A stretch of DNA of 64,000 nt from Lysobacterales bacterium (lineage in GTDB: Bacteria > Pseudomonadota > Gammaproteobacteria > Xanthomonadales > Xanthomonadaceae), in assembly GCA_019510125.1 (NCBI GenBank), contig JAEKKX010000010.1, forward strand, positions 57,280 to 121,279, in the 5' to 3' direction. Under the pieces are notes generated by a model. That model searched no databases, was not told where the DNA came from, and saw only the letters and a program-made list of their open reading frames with translations. Shown one piece after another: positions 9,168 through 18,666 of the stretch; the stretch's first letter is position 1, and each line of letters starts with the position of its first letter. Made by a program: the position numbers and the translations under genes.

Positions 9168-9610
9168 TGCCAATCTGGCCGCACGAGTTTACGGATCTCG
9201 CGGCACGACTTGCCCCGCATCTCGTGGGCCTGCCTAGAACAATCATTGCAGTCGATGGGCGTCCCGGCGCAGGAAAGACAACTGTTGCTCGCTTTCTTTC
9301 TTGGTATTTCAACGTCACTCTTCTCCAGGCTGATCTGTTTTTGAAGAGGAATGGTGCTTATGAACATGACGGGGATGAAATAAAAAGAATAATCTCTCTC
9401 CGGAATGACGCATCTAAGCCCATCATTGTAGAGTGCATGGCGGTTTTAAAAGTTCTCGGATTGATCGAAGTTACTCCTGATCTCCATATCTACGTGAAAA
9501 ATGTCGCGGAGGAGGAGGGTGATGAAAAATTGTCCGAGATTTTCAGGCCATATGAGATTCAATTCTCACCAGAAAGTCGTTGCGACTTTTTGGTGGAGTT
9601 AAGGCATTGA
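9167..9610 (+). CDS. Small P-loop NTPase / uridine-kinase-like protein
   Basis: 147 residues. Walker A is GRPGAGKTT near residue 31 (AVDGRPGAGKTTVARFLSWYF); then QADLFLKRNG and IIVECMAVLKVLGL, as in P-loop kinases with a substrate loop and Walker B-like strand. It is shorter than a full uridine kinase (about 200 residues). The start overlaps the DUF484 stop. From about 9240 the base composition is clearly AT-richer than either neighbour, with unusual codons (ATA, AAA, TTT), and it splits a normally tight gene pair, so recent acquisition is likely. Substrate unknown. Confidence 0.72.
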   Translation: MPIWPHEFTDLAARLAPHLVGLPRTIIAVDGRPGAGKTTVARFLSWYFNVTLLQADLFLKRNGAYEHDGDEIKRIISLRNDASKPIIVECMAVLKVLGLIEVTPDLHIYVKNVAEEEGDEKLSEIFRPYEIQFSPESRCDFLVELRH

Positions 9611-9633
9611 CCTCCCCTCCCTGTTCGCTGGCT

Positions 9634-9744
9634 ATGATTTGTTCGGCGGTTATATTTTTTGCCGTACTTCTCTTCGTGTTTTTGCGTTTCGCGTCCGAAG
9701 GTGCGTGTGCACCCAGATCGGTGCTGTGCTGTGAGGCGCTGTGA
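9634..9744 (+). CDS. Possible small membrane protein ORF
   Basis: 36 codons starting [19 protein letters not shown], one hydrophobic segment, with a TGA overlapping the GTG of xerC. It lies in the AT-rich insertion and has no clear ribosome site. It may equally be the debris of the insertion. Reported because the overlap could couple it to xerC. Confidence 0.22.
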   Translation: MICSAVIFFAVLLFVFLRFASEGACAPRSVLCCEAL

Positions 9745-10622
9745 ACGGGTCGGTTGACGACTTCCTCGCCCACCTCCAGGTCGAGCGCCGCATGTCCGCG
9801 CACACGCTCGATGCCTACCGGCGCGATCTCGACGCGCTGGCGGGGTGGGCGGAAGGCGAGGGCGTCGCCGATCTCGCCGCGCTGCAGACCGAACAGTTGC
9901 GCGCCTTCGTCGCCGCCGAGCATCGCCGCGGGCTGTCGCCCAAGAGCCTGCAGCGACGCCTGTCGGCGTGCCGCAGCTTCTACGCCTGGCTGCTCAGGCA
10001 CGGCCGCATCGGCGCCAGTCCGGCGGCGTCGCTGCGCGCGCCCAAGGCGCCGCGCAAGCTGCCGCAGGTGCTGGACGTGGACGAGGCGGTGCAACTGGTC
10101 GAACTGCCGACCGACGCGCCGCTGGGCCTGCGCGACCGCGCGATGCTCGAACTGTTCTACAGCTCCGGCCTGCGTCTGAGCGAACTGTGCGCGCTGCGCT
10201 GGCGCGACCTCGCGCTGGCCGACGGCCTGGTCACGGTGCTCGGCAAGGGCGCCAAGCAGCGCACGGTGCCGGTCGGATCGCACGCGGCGAAGGCGCTGGA
10301 CGACTGGCGCCGCGACTCCGGCGGGCAGCCCGACGGCGCGGTGTTCCCCGGCCGCGGCGGCAAGCCGATCACCCCCCGCGCGGTGCAGATCCGCCTGCGC
10401 GCGCTCGCCCAGCGCCAGGGCCTGTTCAAGCGCGTGCATCCGCACCTGCTGCGGCATTCGTTCGCCAGCCACGTGCTGGAGTCCTCCGGCGACCTGCGCG
10501 GCGTGCAGGAGCTGCTCGGCCACGCCGACATCGCCACCACCCAGATCTACACCCACCTGGACTACCAGCACCTGGCGAAGGTCTACGACGGCGCGCATCC
10601 GCGGGCGAAGCGGAAATCCTGA
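9741..10622 (+). CDS. xerC: Tyrosine recombinase XerC
   Basis: 293 residues, GTG start with TGAGG 5 nt upstream. With XerD it resolves chromosome dimers at dif. The SAM-like N-domain (residues 1-85) is followed by the catalytic domain with Arg145 (SSGLRLSE), Lys169 (GKGAKQR), His235 and Arg238 (HLLRHSF), His261 (GHADI) and nucleophile Tyr270 (IYTHLD). All catalytic residues are present and the length is standard. Confidence 0.96.
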   Translation: MNGSVDDFLAHLQVERRMSAHTLDAYRRDLDALAGWAEGEGVADLAALQTEQLRAFVAAEHRRGLSPKSLQRRLSACRSFYAWLLRHGRIGASPAASLRAPKAPRKLPQVLDVDEAVQLVELPTDAPLGLRDRAMLELFYSSGLRLSELCALRWRDLALADGLVTVLGKGAKQRTVPVGSHAAKALDDWRRDSGGQPDGAVFPGRGGKPITPRAVQIRLRALAQRQGLFKRVHPHLLRHSFASHVLESSGDLRGVQELLGHADIATTQIYTHLDYQHLAKVYDGAHPRAKRKS

Positions 10623-10722
10623 CCCCGCGTCGCCGGCGGGCGCGTCGCCGCGCCGCGGCCGCCGCCGCGGTGATGCTACGCTCCGCCCTTTCGCACACGG
10701 GCCGCGGCGCGGGAAGCACGGA

Positions 10723-11301
10723 ATGGAGATTTCTCGGGCGCCGCATCCGGACCCTGCGGACGACGATCCGGCCGCACTGATCGCGGGCATCGCCGCGGGC
10801 CGCCAGGACGCGTTCGCCGCGCTGTACACCCGGCTGCAGCCGATGATGGTGCGCTACGCCGCCGGCCTGCTCGCGGCCGATCGCGAGACCGCGGCCGACG
10901 TGGTCGACGAGGCGTTCTTCGACATCTGGCTCACCGCCTCGGGCTTCCGCGGAGAGGGCAGCGTCGAAGGCTGGGTGCGCCGCATCGTGCGCAACAAGGC
11001 GATCGACGCCATCCGCCGGCAGCGCGAGCGCGTGGCGGTCGACGAGCGGGAGTCCCGGGCCTTCGAGGACCTGGCGGACGAGGCCGACACCCCCGATCGA
11101 CTGGCCGAAAGAATCTCCGACGGCGATGAACTCTGGCGCCGCATGGCACGACTCAGTCACGAGCACCGGGAAGCCGTGTGGCTGTGCTACTACGAGGAGA
11201 AGTCGCTGGCGGAGATCGCCGACATCGTCGGGTGCCCGGAAAACACGGTCAAGACGCGACTGTTCCATGCGAGAAAGCTGCTCCGGGAGGGCAAGCCATG
11301 A
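10723..11301 (+). CDS. ECF RNA polymerase sigma factor
   Basis: 192 residues. Region 2 (about 30-95: FAALYTRL, ADVVDEAFFDIW, VEGWVRRIVRNKAIDAIRR) and region 4 (about 130-185: HREAVWLCYYEEKSLAEIADIVGCPENTVKTRLFHARKLL). TGA overlaps the ATG of the next gene (ATGA), so sigma factor and putative anti-sigma are translationally coupled. It probably controls this four-gene cluster, including the subtilase. The signal is unknown. Confidence 0.92.
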   Translation: MEISRAPHPDPADDDPAALIAGIAAGRQDAFAALYTRLQPMMVRYAAGLLAADRETAADVVDEAFFDIWLTASGFRGEGSVEGWVRRIVRNKAIDAIRRQRERVAVDERESRAFEDLADEADTPDRLAERISDGDELWRRMARLSHEHREAVWLCYYEEKSLAEIADIVGCPENTVKTRLFHARKLLREGKP

Positions 11302-12038
11302 ACCAGGAAGACGATCCGGACGCGCTGGCGGCGCTGCTGCCGTTCTACGCCAGCGGTCGCCTCGACGCGGCACAGCGCGCGTGCATCGACGCGGCGCTGG
11401 CGACGCAGCCGGCGCTGCGCGCCGAACTGGCCGAGGTCCGCGCGCTGCAGGCGCAGATCAGGCGGGCCGGCGAGCGCTTGCAGGAAGACCCGTCCGCGTC
11501 CGCGTCGTCGTCGGCGCGGCTGGACGGGCTGCTGTCGCGGATCGCCGCGTCGTCGACCGCCGCATCGCCGTCGGCCGCCGCCCCCGTCGCGGCGGCGTCG
11601 GAGCCGGCGCCGCCGGCGATCGACCTCGACGCCGAGCGCTCGCGCAGGGCCCCGCCCGCGTCGTCCGCCCGCCCGCGACTGGCCATGGCGATCGCGATCG
11701 CCGCCGGGCTGGCGATCGTGTGCATCGCGCAGGCCGTGATGCTCCACCGGCTGTCCGCCGACCGGGGCCCGCGCGACGGCGAATACGCATCGCTGTCCGG
11801 GCCGTCGGACGACGCGGCCGCGACCGGCGTCCGCTTCACCGTGCGCTTCGGCGCGCAGACGTCGTGGTCCGAGGTGCAGGGGCTGTGCGCGCGGCTGCGC
11901 CTGCGGATCGTCGGCGGTCCGGAAGAGGGCCGGGTGGACGTGGCGCCGATCGACCGGTTGACGCCGGCCCAGGGCGACGCCCTGGAGGCCGAGCTGAAGC
12001 GATCGCCGGCGGTCGTGTTCGTGGGCCGGCAGGGATGA
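11298..12038 (+). CDS. Putative anti-sigma factor, single-pass membrane protein
   Basis: 246 residues. An N-terminal anti-sigma-like domain (ALAALLPFYASGRLDAAQRACIDAAL, the segment that would hold the sigma factor) is followed by a Ser/Ala-rich linker, one membrane helix near residues 133-155 (LAMAIAIAAGLAIVCIAQAVML) and a small periplasmic domain (residues 170-246, with VDVAPIDRLTPAQGDALEAELKRSP). No zinc HxxxCxxC is visible. Position and topology make it the likely partner of the upstream sigma factor. Its stop overlaps the subtilase start. Confidence 0.7.
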   Translation: MNQEDDPDALAALLPFYASGRLDAAQRACIDAALATQPALRAELAEVRALQAQIRRAGERLQEDPSASASSSARLDGLLSRIAASSTAASPSAAAPVAAASEPAPPAIDLDAERSRRAPPASSARPRLAMAIAIAAGLAIVCIAQAVMLHRLSADRGPRDGEYASLSGPSDDAAATGVRFTVRFGAQTSWSEVQGLCARLRLRIVGGPEEGRVDVAPIDRLTPAQGDALEAELKRSPAVVFVGRQG

Positions 12039-13399
12039 ACCGGCCCGCGCCGTCCGCGCGCGTCCGCGGGATCGTCCCCGGCCGGGAGATCGCGCCGCCG
12101 CGCGCCTTCGCGCGGATGCTCGCGCTGTCGTGCGCGCTTGCGCTGCTGTCCGCGGCGCCGCCGGGACGCGCGCAGTCGGTCGTGATCGGCCCCAACGGCG
12201 TGCCCGTGACCACGTCCGGGACGACGGCGCCGCGATCGGGCGGCGGCGTCTCCTTCGGCGGTTTCACCCTCCCGCTCGCCTTCCCCGGGCGCGTCGAGAC
12301 GCTGCGCGATCGCGACGTGGCCGAGGCGGTGCCGCGGCAGTGGGTCTTCACCACGGACGGCGATCCTGCCGCGATCGCGGCCGCGAACGGGCTCGATCTG
12401 ATCGACACTGCGGCGCTGCAGAGCCTGGGCACCACGCTGGTCGTGGTCGGCCTGCGCGACGGAGAGGCCGCGGAAGCGGTGGCGGCCCGGCTGGCGCAAT
12501 CGCCGGACGTGCGCGACCCGCAGCCGAATTACGTGTTCCAGACCCTCGGCGAAGCCGCGCCGCCGCCCAGGCGCTTCGTCGTCCATGGGCTGGAGGCGGC
12601 CGTGGCCTCCGGCGCGGACGACCCGGCGACCGGGGCCACGATCGCGATGGTCGATACCGTGGTCGCGCTCGAACACGACGCCCTCCGCGGCGCGCGCCTG
12701 ACGCAGCGCGTGTTCGTCGCCGACCCCGTGCCCCGGGCCCACGGCACCGCCGTCGCCGGCCTGATCGTGGGCACCGGCAGCGAAGTGCCCGGGGTCGCGC
12801 GCGGCGCGAGGCTGCTGAACTTCGCCGCCTTCAGCGAACGTCGGGACGGCGTCGCGGTCGCCACCACCGCGAGCCTGGCGAAGGCGTTCGACGCGGTCGC
12901 GATCGCGCGGCCCGACGTGCTCGACCTCGCCTTCGGCGGCCGCGAGGACCGGCTGCTCGGGCGGCTGCTGGACGCGATCGATCGGCGCGGGGTGTGCATG
13001 GTCGCGGCCGCGGGCAACGGCGGTGCGCGGGGGCGCGTCCCGTTTCCCGCCAGCCATCCGGCGGTGCTGGCGGTGACCGCGATCGACGACGCCCTCAAGC
13101 CTTACGCCCACGCCACTCGCGGCGATCGCATCGACGTGGCCGCGGTCGGCGTGGGCGTCTTCGTGCCGGTCCCCGACGGCGCGCGCAGCGCGTACCGGCG
13201 GATGTCCGGCACGTCGATGGCGACGGCGCTGGTCGCCGGCGCGCTGGCGCGCGCGCCCGGGTGCCGGGCGGCGCACGGGCCCGCCGGCCTGCGCGCGCTC
13301 GTGCGCGACGCGGCCCGCGACCTCGGCGCGCCGGGCCACGATCCGGTGTTCGGCGACGGCCTGTTCCGGGTGCCGACGGCGACATCGCGATCGCCTTGA
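12035..13399 (+). CDS. S8 family (subtilisin-like) serine peptidase, exported
   Basis: 454 residues, start overlapping the anti-sigma stop (ATGA). A hydrophobic signal starts at Met28 (MLALSCALALLSAAPPGRAQ), so either start yields export. A propeptide-like region (about 90-165) precedes the catalytic triad Asp207 (MVDT), His236 (HGTAVAG) and Ser394 (SGTSMAT), with oxyanion Asn in AAGNGG. The catalytic domain is compact and the C-terminus short. Co-transcribed with a sigma/anti-sigma pair, it is probably released under envelope stress, or it may process the anti-sigma. That role is inference. Confidence 0.87.
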   Translation: MNRPAPSARVRGIVPGREIAPPRAFARMLALSCALALLSAAPPGRAQSVVIGPNGVPVTTSGTTAPRSGGGVSFGGFTLPLAFPGRVETLRDRDVAEAVPRQWVFTTDGDPAAIAAANGLDLIDTAALQSLGTTLVVVGLRDGEAAEAVAARLAQSPDVRDPQPNYVFQTLGEAAPPPRRFVVHGLEAAVASGADDPATGATIAMVDTVVALEHDALRGARLTQRVFVADPVPRAHGTAVAGLIVGTGSEVPGVARGARLLNFAAFSERRDGVAVATTASLAKAFDAVAIARPDVLDLAFGGREDRLLGRLLDAIDRRGVCMVAAAGNGGARGRVPFPASHPAVLAVTAIDDALKPYAHATRGDRIDVAAVGVGVFVPVPDGARSAYRRMSGTSMATALVAGALARAPGCRAAHGPAGLRALVRDAARDLGAPGHDPVFGDGLFRVPTATSRSP

Positions 13400-13471
13400 A
13401 CCTTTTCCCCGCCCGGTACGACTGCTGGAGACCGATCGCATTCCGCGACGGATCACCCAGGAGAAATACCG

Positions 13472-13888
13472 ATGCTGCGTTCGATGAAGGTCTTGATGGC
13501 GGGTGCCGCCATCGCGTTGTCCACGATGGTCGCCGGCGGCGCATTCGCACAGGGCGGGGAAACGGGGTCCGCCGACAAGCCGGCCGCGGGCCTGGGCGAA
13601 ATCGGCGTGGTCCTCGACTACGCCTACGCGCAGCCCGCCTTCCTCGAAGCGCTGAAGTCCGGCGACCGCGGGACCGCCCACGCGCTGCTGGTCAAGTACG
13701 GCCTGCCCGAGGAGCAGCCGCTGACCGAATCCCCGCTGGACACCATCGTGCCCGGCGGTCCGTACACCAACTGCCACTACATCCTGATCACGTACTACGA
13801 CATCGGCGGCTGGCCGAACCATCCGCGGACGAAGTGGATCGTGGTGTGCAACAACGCCGCGAACGGAGAAACCGCGTTCGGGTGGTGA
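13472..13888 (+). CDS. Small secreted protein of unknown function
   Basis: 138 residues with a good ribosome site (AGGAGA) and Sec signal (MKVLMAGAAIALSTMVAGGAFAQ). The mature part contains LDYAYAQPAFLEALKSGD and two cysteines (TNCHYILITYYD, IVVCNN) that could pair. Not recognised. It follows the subtilase by 72 bp on the same strand, so it may be a substrate or partner of that peptidase. Confidence 0.65.
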   Translation: MLRSMKVLMAGAAIALSTMVAGGAFAQGGETGSADKPAAGLGEIGVVLDYAYAQPAFLEALKSGDRGTAHALLVKYGLPEEQPLTESPLDTIVPGGPYTNCHYILITYYDIGGWPNHPRTKWIVVCNNAANGETAFGW

Positions 13889-14118
13889 ACCCGGGCTTCG
13901 CGTCGATCGCGCGCCCTGCGCTCGCGCCGCCGCCGCGTCGCCTGCCCCACCGGCAGGCGGCGCGGCGCTGCGCGCGGGGTCGGCGCACGGGAAAGGACGC
14001 GTTTCGCCGCATGATCGCCCGCCGCCGCCCGGGAGCGGCATTCGCCGCATTGCCGGCGCCGCGGGGGCCGGACTGAAGCCCGCTTGACCGGCGCGAGCGC
14101 GTAGGCCGTTGGTCACCT

Positions 14119-14147
14119 CTTGCCCGCTCGCGACGACGTCCCCACAC
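14119..14147 (+). promoter_or_regulatory. Predicted sigma-32 (heat-shock) promoter of hslVU
   Basis: CTTGCCC (14119-14125), 14 bp, CCCCACAC (14140-14147), against the consensus CTTGAAA-N14-CCCCATNT. Start of transcription would lie about 16 nt before the hslV ATG, leaving room for AGGAGG. hslVU is a classical heat-shock operon, which supports the call. Confidence 0.5.
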
Positions 14148-14169
14148 CTCCTTCACCCCAGGAGGCCCC

Positions 14170-14721
14170 ATGGACCCCAGCCAGAACCCCAACGTCTTCC
14201 ACGCCACCACCATCGTCTCGGTGCGCCGCGACGGTAAGGTCGTCGTCGCCGGCGACGGCCAGGTCACGCTCGGCCACACGGTGATGAAGGCCAACGCGCG
14301 CAAGGTGCGGCGGCTGGGTCGCGACGGCCAGGTGCTGGCCGGCTTCGCCGGCGCCGCCGCCGATGCGTTCACGCTGTTCGAGCTGTTCGAGTCGAAGCTG
14401 GAGAAGCACGGCCAGCTCACCCGGGCCGCGGTCGAACTGGCGAAGGATTGGCGCACCGAGCGCCGCTTCGGCAAGCTCGAGGCGCTGCTCGCGGTGGCCG
14501 ACCGCGAGACCTCGCTGATCGTCAGCGGCACCGGCGACGTGATCGAGCCCGAAGACGGCCTCGTCGCGATCGGCTCCGGCGGCATGTACGCGCTGTCCGC
14601 GGCGCGCGCGCTGCTCGCGCATACGGCGCTGGACGCCCGCGCGATCGCGACCGAGGCGCTGAAGATCGCCGGCGACGTGTGCATCTACACCAACCGCAAC
14701 ATCGTGGTCGAAGAACTGTAG
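14170..14721 (+). CDS. hslV: ATP-dependent protease subunit HslV
   Basis: 183 residues, Ntn-hydrolase peptidase of the HslUV proteasome-like complex. The catalytic threonine follows a short propeptide ([11 protein letters not shown]), and [20 protein letters not shown] and [16 protein letters not shown] are conserved. Strong ribosome site AGGAGG. It is 146 bp upstream of hslU on the same strand. Confidence 0.96.
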   Translation: MDPSQNPNVFHATTIVSVRRDGKVVVAGDGQVTLGHTVMKANARKVRRLGRDGQVLAGFAGAAADAFTLFELFESKLEKHGQLTRAAVELAKDWRTERRFGKLEALLAVADRETSLIVSGTGDVIEPEDGLVAIGSGGMYALSAARALLAHTALDARAIATEALKIAGDVCIYTNRNIVVEEL

Positions 14722-14867
14722 GGCGGACCGCGGCCCGCCGTTGCGGCCGTTCCGATGGCGTCGTGCGTCGATCGAAACGGTTTCGCCGGGCGCGCGCGTT
14801 CGACGCAAACACCGCGATGTCGGGCCATCGGCCCGACCTGCGACGACATCCAAACGAGAGACGAACC

Positions 14868-16259
14868 ATGAGCTCCACCATGACCCCCCGCGAGATCGTC
14901 CAGGAACTCGACCGCCACATCGTCGGCCAGTCCGCCGCCAAGCGCGCGGTGGCGATCGCGCTGCGCAACCGCTGGCGGCGGATGCAGCTCGACCCGGCGC
15001 TGCGCGACGAGGTGATACCCAAGAACATCCTGATGATCGGGCCCACCGGCGTCGGCAAGACCGAGATCGCGCGCCGCCTCGCGACCCTGGCCAACGCGCC
15101 GTTCGTGAAGGTCGAGGCCACGCGCTTCACCGAGGTCGGCTACGTCGGCAAGGATGTCGAGCAGATCGTCCGCGACCTGGTCGACACCGCGGTGAAGATG
15201 CATCGCGAGCAGGCGAAGGCGCGGGTGCGCGCGCAGGCCGAGACCCGCGCCGAGGACCGCATCCTCGATGCGCTGCTGCCGCGCCGGCAGAACGGCGCGG
15301 GCTTCGGCTTCGGCGCCGACGCGCCCGCCGGCGCGCTCGACGTCGGCAGCGGCGAGACCCGCGGCGCCGACCGCCCCGATGCGCAGGCCGAGACCCGCGC
15401 CAAGCTGCGCCGGCAACTGCGCGCCGGCGAGCTGGACGCGCGCGAGATCGAGATCGAGATCGCGGTCAACGTCGGCGTGGACATCATGGCGCCGCCGGGC
15501 ATGGAGGAGATGGGGCAGCAGTTGCGGCAGATGTTCTCCAACCTCGCTGGCGCCAAGACCCATGCGCGCAAGCTCACCATCCGCGCCGCGCGGACGCAGT
15601 TGATCGAGGAGGAGGCCGGCAAGCTGGTCAACGAGGACGACGTCCGCGAGGCCGCGATCGAGGCCTGCGAGCAGCACGGCATCGTGTTCATCGACGAGAT
15701 CGACAAGGTCGCGAAGCGTTCGGACAGCGTCGGCGCCGACGTCAGCCGCGAGGGCGTGCAGCGCGACCTGCTGCCGCTGGTCGAAGGCTCGACCGTCAGC
15801 ACCAAGTACGGCGCGGTGAAGACCGACCACATCCTGTTCATCGCCAGCGGCGCGTTCCACCTCGCCAAGCCCAGCGACCTGATCCCCGAACTGCAGGGAC
15901 GCTTCCCGATCCGGGTCGAACTCGGCGCGCTGGGCCGCGACGACTTCGTCCGCATCCTCACCGAGCCGAAGGCGGCGCTGACCACCCAGTACGTCGAACT
16001 GCTCAAGACCGAGGGCGTGTCGCTGTCGTTCGCGCCGGAGGCCATCGAGCGCCTGGCGGAGATCGCGGCCACCGTCAACGAGCGCCAGGAGAACATCGGC
16101 GCGCGCCGCCTGCACACCGTGCTCGAACGCCTGCTCGACACGCTGAGCTTCGAGGCCCCGGACCGCGACGGCGCGACCATCGCGATCGACCGCGCCTACG
16201 TCGACGCCCACCTCGGCGAACTGGTGCAGGATCCGGATCTGTCGCGCTACATCCTGTGA
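14868..16259 (+). CDS. hslU: ATP-dependent protease ATPase subunit HslU
   Basis: 463 residues, AAA+ unfoldase that feeds substrates to HslV. Walker [13 protein letters not shown] near residue 60; the pore loop follows ([15 protein letters not shown]); the long I-domain (about 110-240); Walker [11 protein letters not shown]; sensor region [15 protein letters not shown]; and the C-terminal YIL tail that docks into HslV. ATG 14868 chosen; ATG 14880 is a close alternative. Confidence 0.96.
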   Translation: MSSTMTPREIVQELDRHIVGQSAAKRAVAIALRNRWRRMQLDPALRDEVIPKNILMIGPTGVGKTEIARRLATLANAPFVKVEATRFTEVGYVGKDVEQIVRDLVDTAVKMHREQAKARVRAQAETRAEDRILDALLPRRQNGAGFGFGADAPAGALDVGSGETRGADRPDAQAETRAKLRRQLRAGELDAREIEIEIAVNVGVDIMAPPGMEEMGQQLRQMFSNLAGAKTHARKLTIRAARTQLIEEEAGKLVNEDDVREAAIEACEQHGIVFIDEIDKVAKRSDSVGADVSREGVQRDLLPLVEGSTVSTKYGAVKTDHILFIASGAFHLAKPSDLIPELQGRFPIRVELGALGRDDFVRILTEPKAALTTQYVELLKTEGVSLSFAPEAIERLAEIAATVNERQENIGARRLHTVLERLLDTLSFEAPDRDGATIAIDRAYVDAHLGELVQDPDLSRYIL

Positions 16260-16449
16260 TGCGGCGCTAGCGCGACCGGGCCGTCCGGCGGCCGAGCCCC
16301 GAACGGCGCGCGCCTCCGTGCCTGCGCCGCGGTCCGCGGGCCGTTCGAGCGAACGCGATGCAGGCGCGCCATCCGGCAGGCCCGCCGCGGCGTGGCCGAT
16401 TCCGCCGGGCCGCTGCGTATACTCGGGCATTCCCGCAAGGACGACCGCC

Positions 16450-17076
16450 ATGCCGGCTTCGCCCCCGTTCCGCCGCCTGGCCGCCGCGACGCCCGCCTGT
16501 GCGTTCGTGCTGGCGCTTTCCGCCTGCGCGGCCCCGTCCCCGATCAGTTCCGCCAAGGAGGAATCCCCGATGTCGTCCCAGGCCCATGCCGCGCAGGCGT
16601 TCTCGCCCAAACTCGACGCCGGGCAAGCCCTGCAGAAGCTGCTGACCCTGCTGCGCGGTGCGCACCGGATCGAGGACATCGACGGCGCCGCGCTGGAGCG
16701 CGCCTTCGGCGTGCCGTTCACCGCGCACGACGGCCGGCTCGGTTTCGGCGAGCGCATCACCCGCGACTGGTGGACCGCGATGGAGCTGGATCCGAAGTCG
16801 CCGGACGGCCCGCGCTTCGAATTCAGCTTCCGGCCGGACGATCCGTCCGCCTATCCCTCCGCCAGCGAGATCTGCGCGCTCGATTTCGATCGTTTCGCCG
16901 CCGAGCTGACCGCCGCCGGGTTCCGTCGCGAGACCTATCGCGGCGAACACGGCCGGATCATCAACGACACCTTCGAGCGCGACGCGCTGAAGGTGACCGT
17001 GCAGACCCGCGGCGAGAACGACGACAGCCCCGAGAAGATCGCCCACGCCTGCGTGAAGACGGTCCTGGTCGACTGA
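16450..17076 (+). CDS. Lipoprotein, candidate immunity protein (X-Tfi) 1
   Basis: 208 residues with lipobox LSAC after a hydrophobic signal, so anchored in the periplasm. The mature part shares a motif set with the product of 18667-19290: LLTLLRGAHRIEDIDGAALE, VPFT, EICALDFDRFAAEL, RGE near residue 180 and HACVKTVLVD at the end. A -10-like TATACT lies at 16418-16423. In Xanthomonadales, T4SS effectors are paired with periplasmic lipoprotein inhibitors encoded next to them; here the effector starts 52 bp downstream. The immunity role is inferred from context. Confidence 0.75.
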   Translation: MPASPPFRRLAAATPACAFVLALSACAAPSPISSAKEESPMSSQAHAAQAFSPKLDAGQALQKLLTLLRGAHRIEDIDGAALERAFGVPFTAHDGRLGFGERITRDWWTAMELDPKSPDGPRFEFSFRPDDPSAYPSASEICALDFDRFAAELTAAGFRRETYRGEHGRIINDTFERDALKVTVQTRGENDDSPEKIAHACVKTVLVD

Positions 17077-17128
17077 CCCATCGCCCGGCGCGCATCGCCC
17101 GCAGCGCCGGACCCAAGGAGGATTCCCC

Positions 17129-18535
17129 ATGCCGCTCAGCACTGCAGCGCAGGCGCAGGTCGACACGTTCAACGCATCGTTGACCCCCGACCAGCGCACC
17201 AATTTCGCGAACGCCCTCAGCCATTCGCCCGCGCTGGTCGACCAGATCAACGCCGCGGTCGCGTCCGGCGACCTCAACGGGTTCTCGCTGCTGCCGGCCG
17301 GCACCCACGCCGGCGGCCAGTACAACCCGACGTCGCGGACGATGGAGATCCCCGGGTCGATCATCTCCACGCCGGCCAGCGGACGCTACAACGCCGGCGA
17401 GCTGACCTTCGTGATGGGCCACGAGATCCAGCACGCGATCAACCGCCCGGTGCAGGCCGCGGCCACCGCGACCCTCGCCGCCGAGGGCAACCGGATCGGA
17501 CAGAGCGCCTCCGAGCACCACGACTACACCGGCGTGCTGGCCACGCGCCTGGCCGCCAACCGCGCCGACGAAGCCAGCGCGCACATCGCCGGTTACAACG
17601 CGACCGTCAGCATGGTCCGCGCCAACGGCAACGCCAATCCCTCGCTGGAGGACATCTACCGCGCCAACCCCGGGCGGATGCAGGACTTCATCGCCGTCAC
17701 CCCGGGCACGCCGGCCACCTACGCGCTGCGCGACGGGCTGACCACCAACGCCGACATGAGCATGACCATCAACGCCGCGAACACCGAGGCGATGGGCCGG
17801 CACTACTACGACCAGCCGGCCGCCACCGCGCGGCTGGGCGCCAACGGCGACTCGAACTACCAGAACTACTACGCCACCAACCTGGTGAGCTTCGCCGCGC
17901 AGGTCGAACGCGCGAACGCGCCGGCCCACGCCGCCGCCGGCCGCCATCCGCAGCTCGAACTGAACATGTCCGCGCTGGGCATCAGCGAAGCCCAGATCGA
18001 GCGCAACGGCCTGAACCTCGGCGCCGCGGGCGGACGCCAGCCCTACGTCGACATCGGCACCCATCCGCCGACGCCGGGCAACCTCGACCACACCGCGACC
18101 ACCCATCGCCACGTGCCGATCACGATGCCCGACGTACAGGCGCCGAACGCCCGTGCGCAGGGCGCCGACGGCCATCCGGCGGTGCGCCAGGCGATGGACG
18201 CGCTCGATCGCTCGCCGAACATCCCCGCCGACGCCTTCGGCGCCGATCGCGGGCGCGTGGCCGCTGGCATCGCCGCGCACGCCGCCAGCCAGGGCCTGAC
18301 CCCCGACCACATCGTCTTCAACGATCGCCGCACCGACCTGATCGCGGTCCAGGGCAGCCTGTCCGATCCGTCGGCGCGGATCGCCACGCCGCTGCCGGTG
18401 CAGCAGGCGCTGCAGACCGATCCGCAGCAGGCGGTCGCCCGGCTCGACGCCCAGCCGGCGGGGCCGCAGCTCGCGCCCCAGCAGCAGATGCAGGATCCGG
18501 CGCAGCACGACGTCGCGAAGCCGCGCGCGCAGTGA
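17129..18535 (+). CDS. HExxH metallopeptidase-like protein with C-terminal XVIPCD; candidate T4SS antibacterial effector
   Basis: 468 residues, strong AAGGAGG 10 nt upstream, no signal peptide. The zinc-peptidase motif HEIQH is at residues 98-102 (VMGHEIQHAIN), with a downstream glutamate in ADEASAHIAGYN as probable third ligand. A helical middle region follows. Residues from about 350 form a clear XVIPCD (HPAVRQAMDALDRS, GLTPDHIVFNDRRTDLIAVQG, then a Gln-rich tail QLAPQQQMQ). XVIPCD is the recruitment signal for VirD4 of the bacteria-killing T4SS. It lies between two paralogous lipoproteins. The target (peptidoglycan peptides or protein) is unknown; the effector role is an inference from domain and context. 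Confidence 0.82.
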   Translation: MPLSTAAQAQVDTFNASLTPDQRTNFANALSHSPALVDQINAAVASGDLNGFSLLPAGTHAGGQYNPTSRTMEIPGSIISTPASGRYNAGELTFVMGHEIQHAINRPVQAAATATLAAEGNRIGQSASEHHDYTGVLATRLAANRADEASAHIAGYNATVSMVRANGNANPSLEDIYRANPGRMQDFIAVTPGTPATYALRDGLTTNADMSMTINAANTEAMGRHYYDQPAATARLGANGDSNYQNYYATNLVSFAAQVERANAPAHAAAGRHPQLELNMSALGISEAQIERNGLNLGAAGGRQPYVDIGTHPPTPGNLDHTATTHRHVPITMPDVQAPNARAQGADGHPAVRQAMDALDRSPNIPADAFGADRGRVAAGIAAHAASQGLTPDHIVFNDRRTDLIAVQGSLSDPSARIATPLPVQQALQTDPQQAVARLDAQPAGPQLAPQQQMQDPAQHDVAKPRAQ

Positions 18536-18666
18536 CGGCGGACGCCCGCAGCGCCGCCGTGGACGCGGCGGACGCGATGGGCGATCGGAAAAAACGATTC
18601 CCGGCATGGCCGGCCGGGGAGCGCCGTGGCGTATCCTGCGCCTGTTTTTGTTCGACCGGAGCCCGG

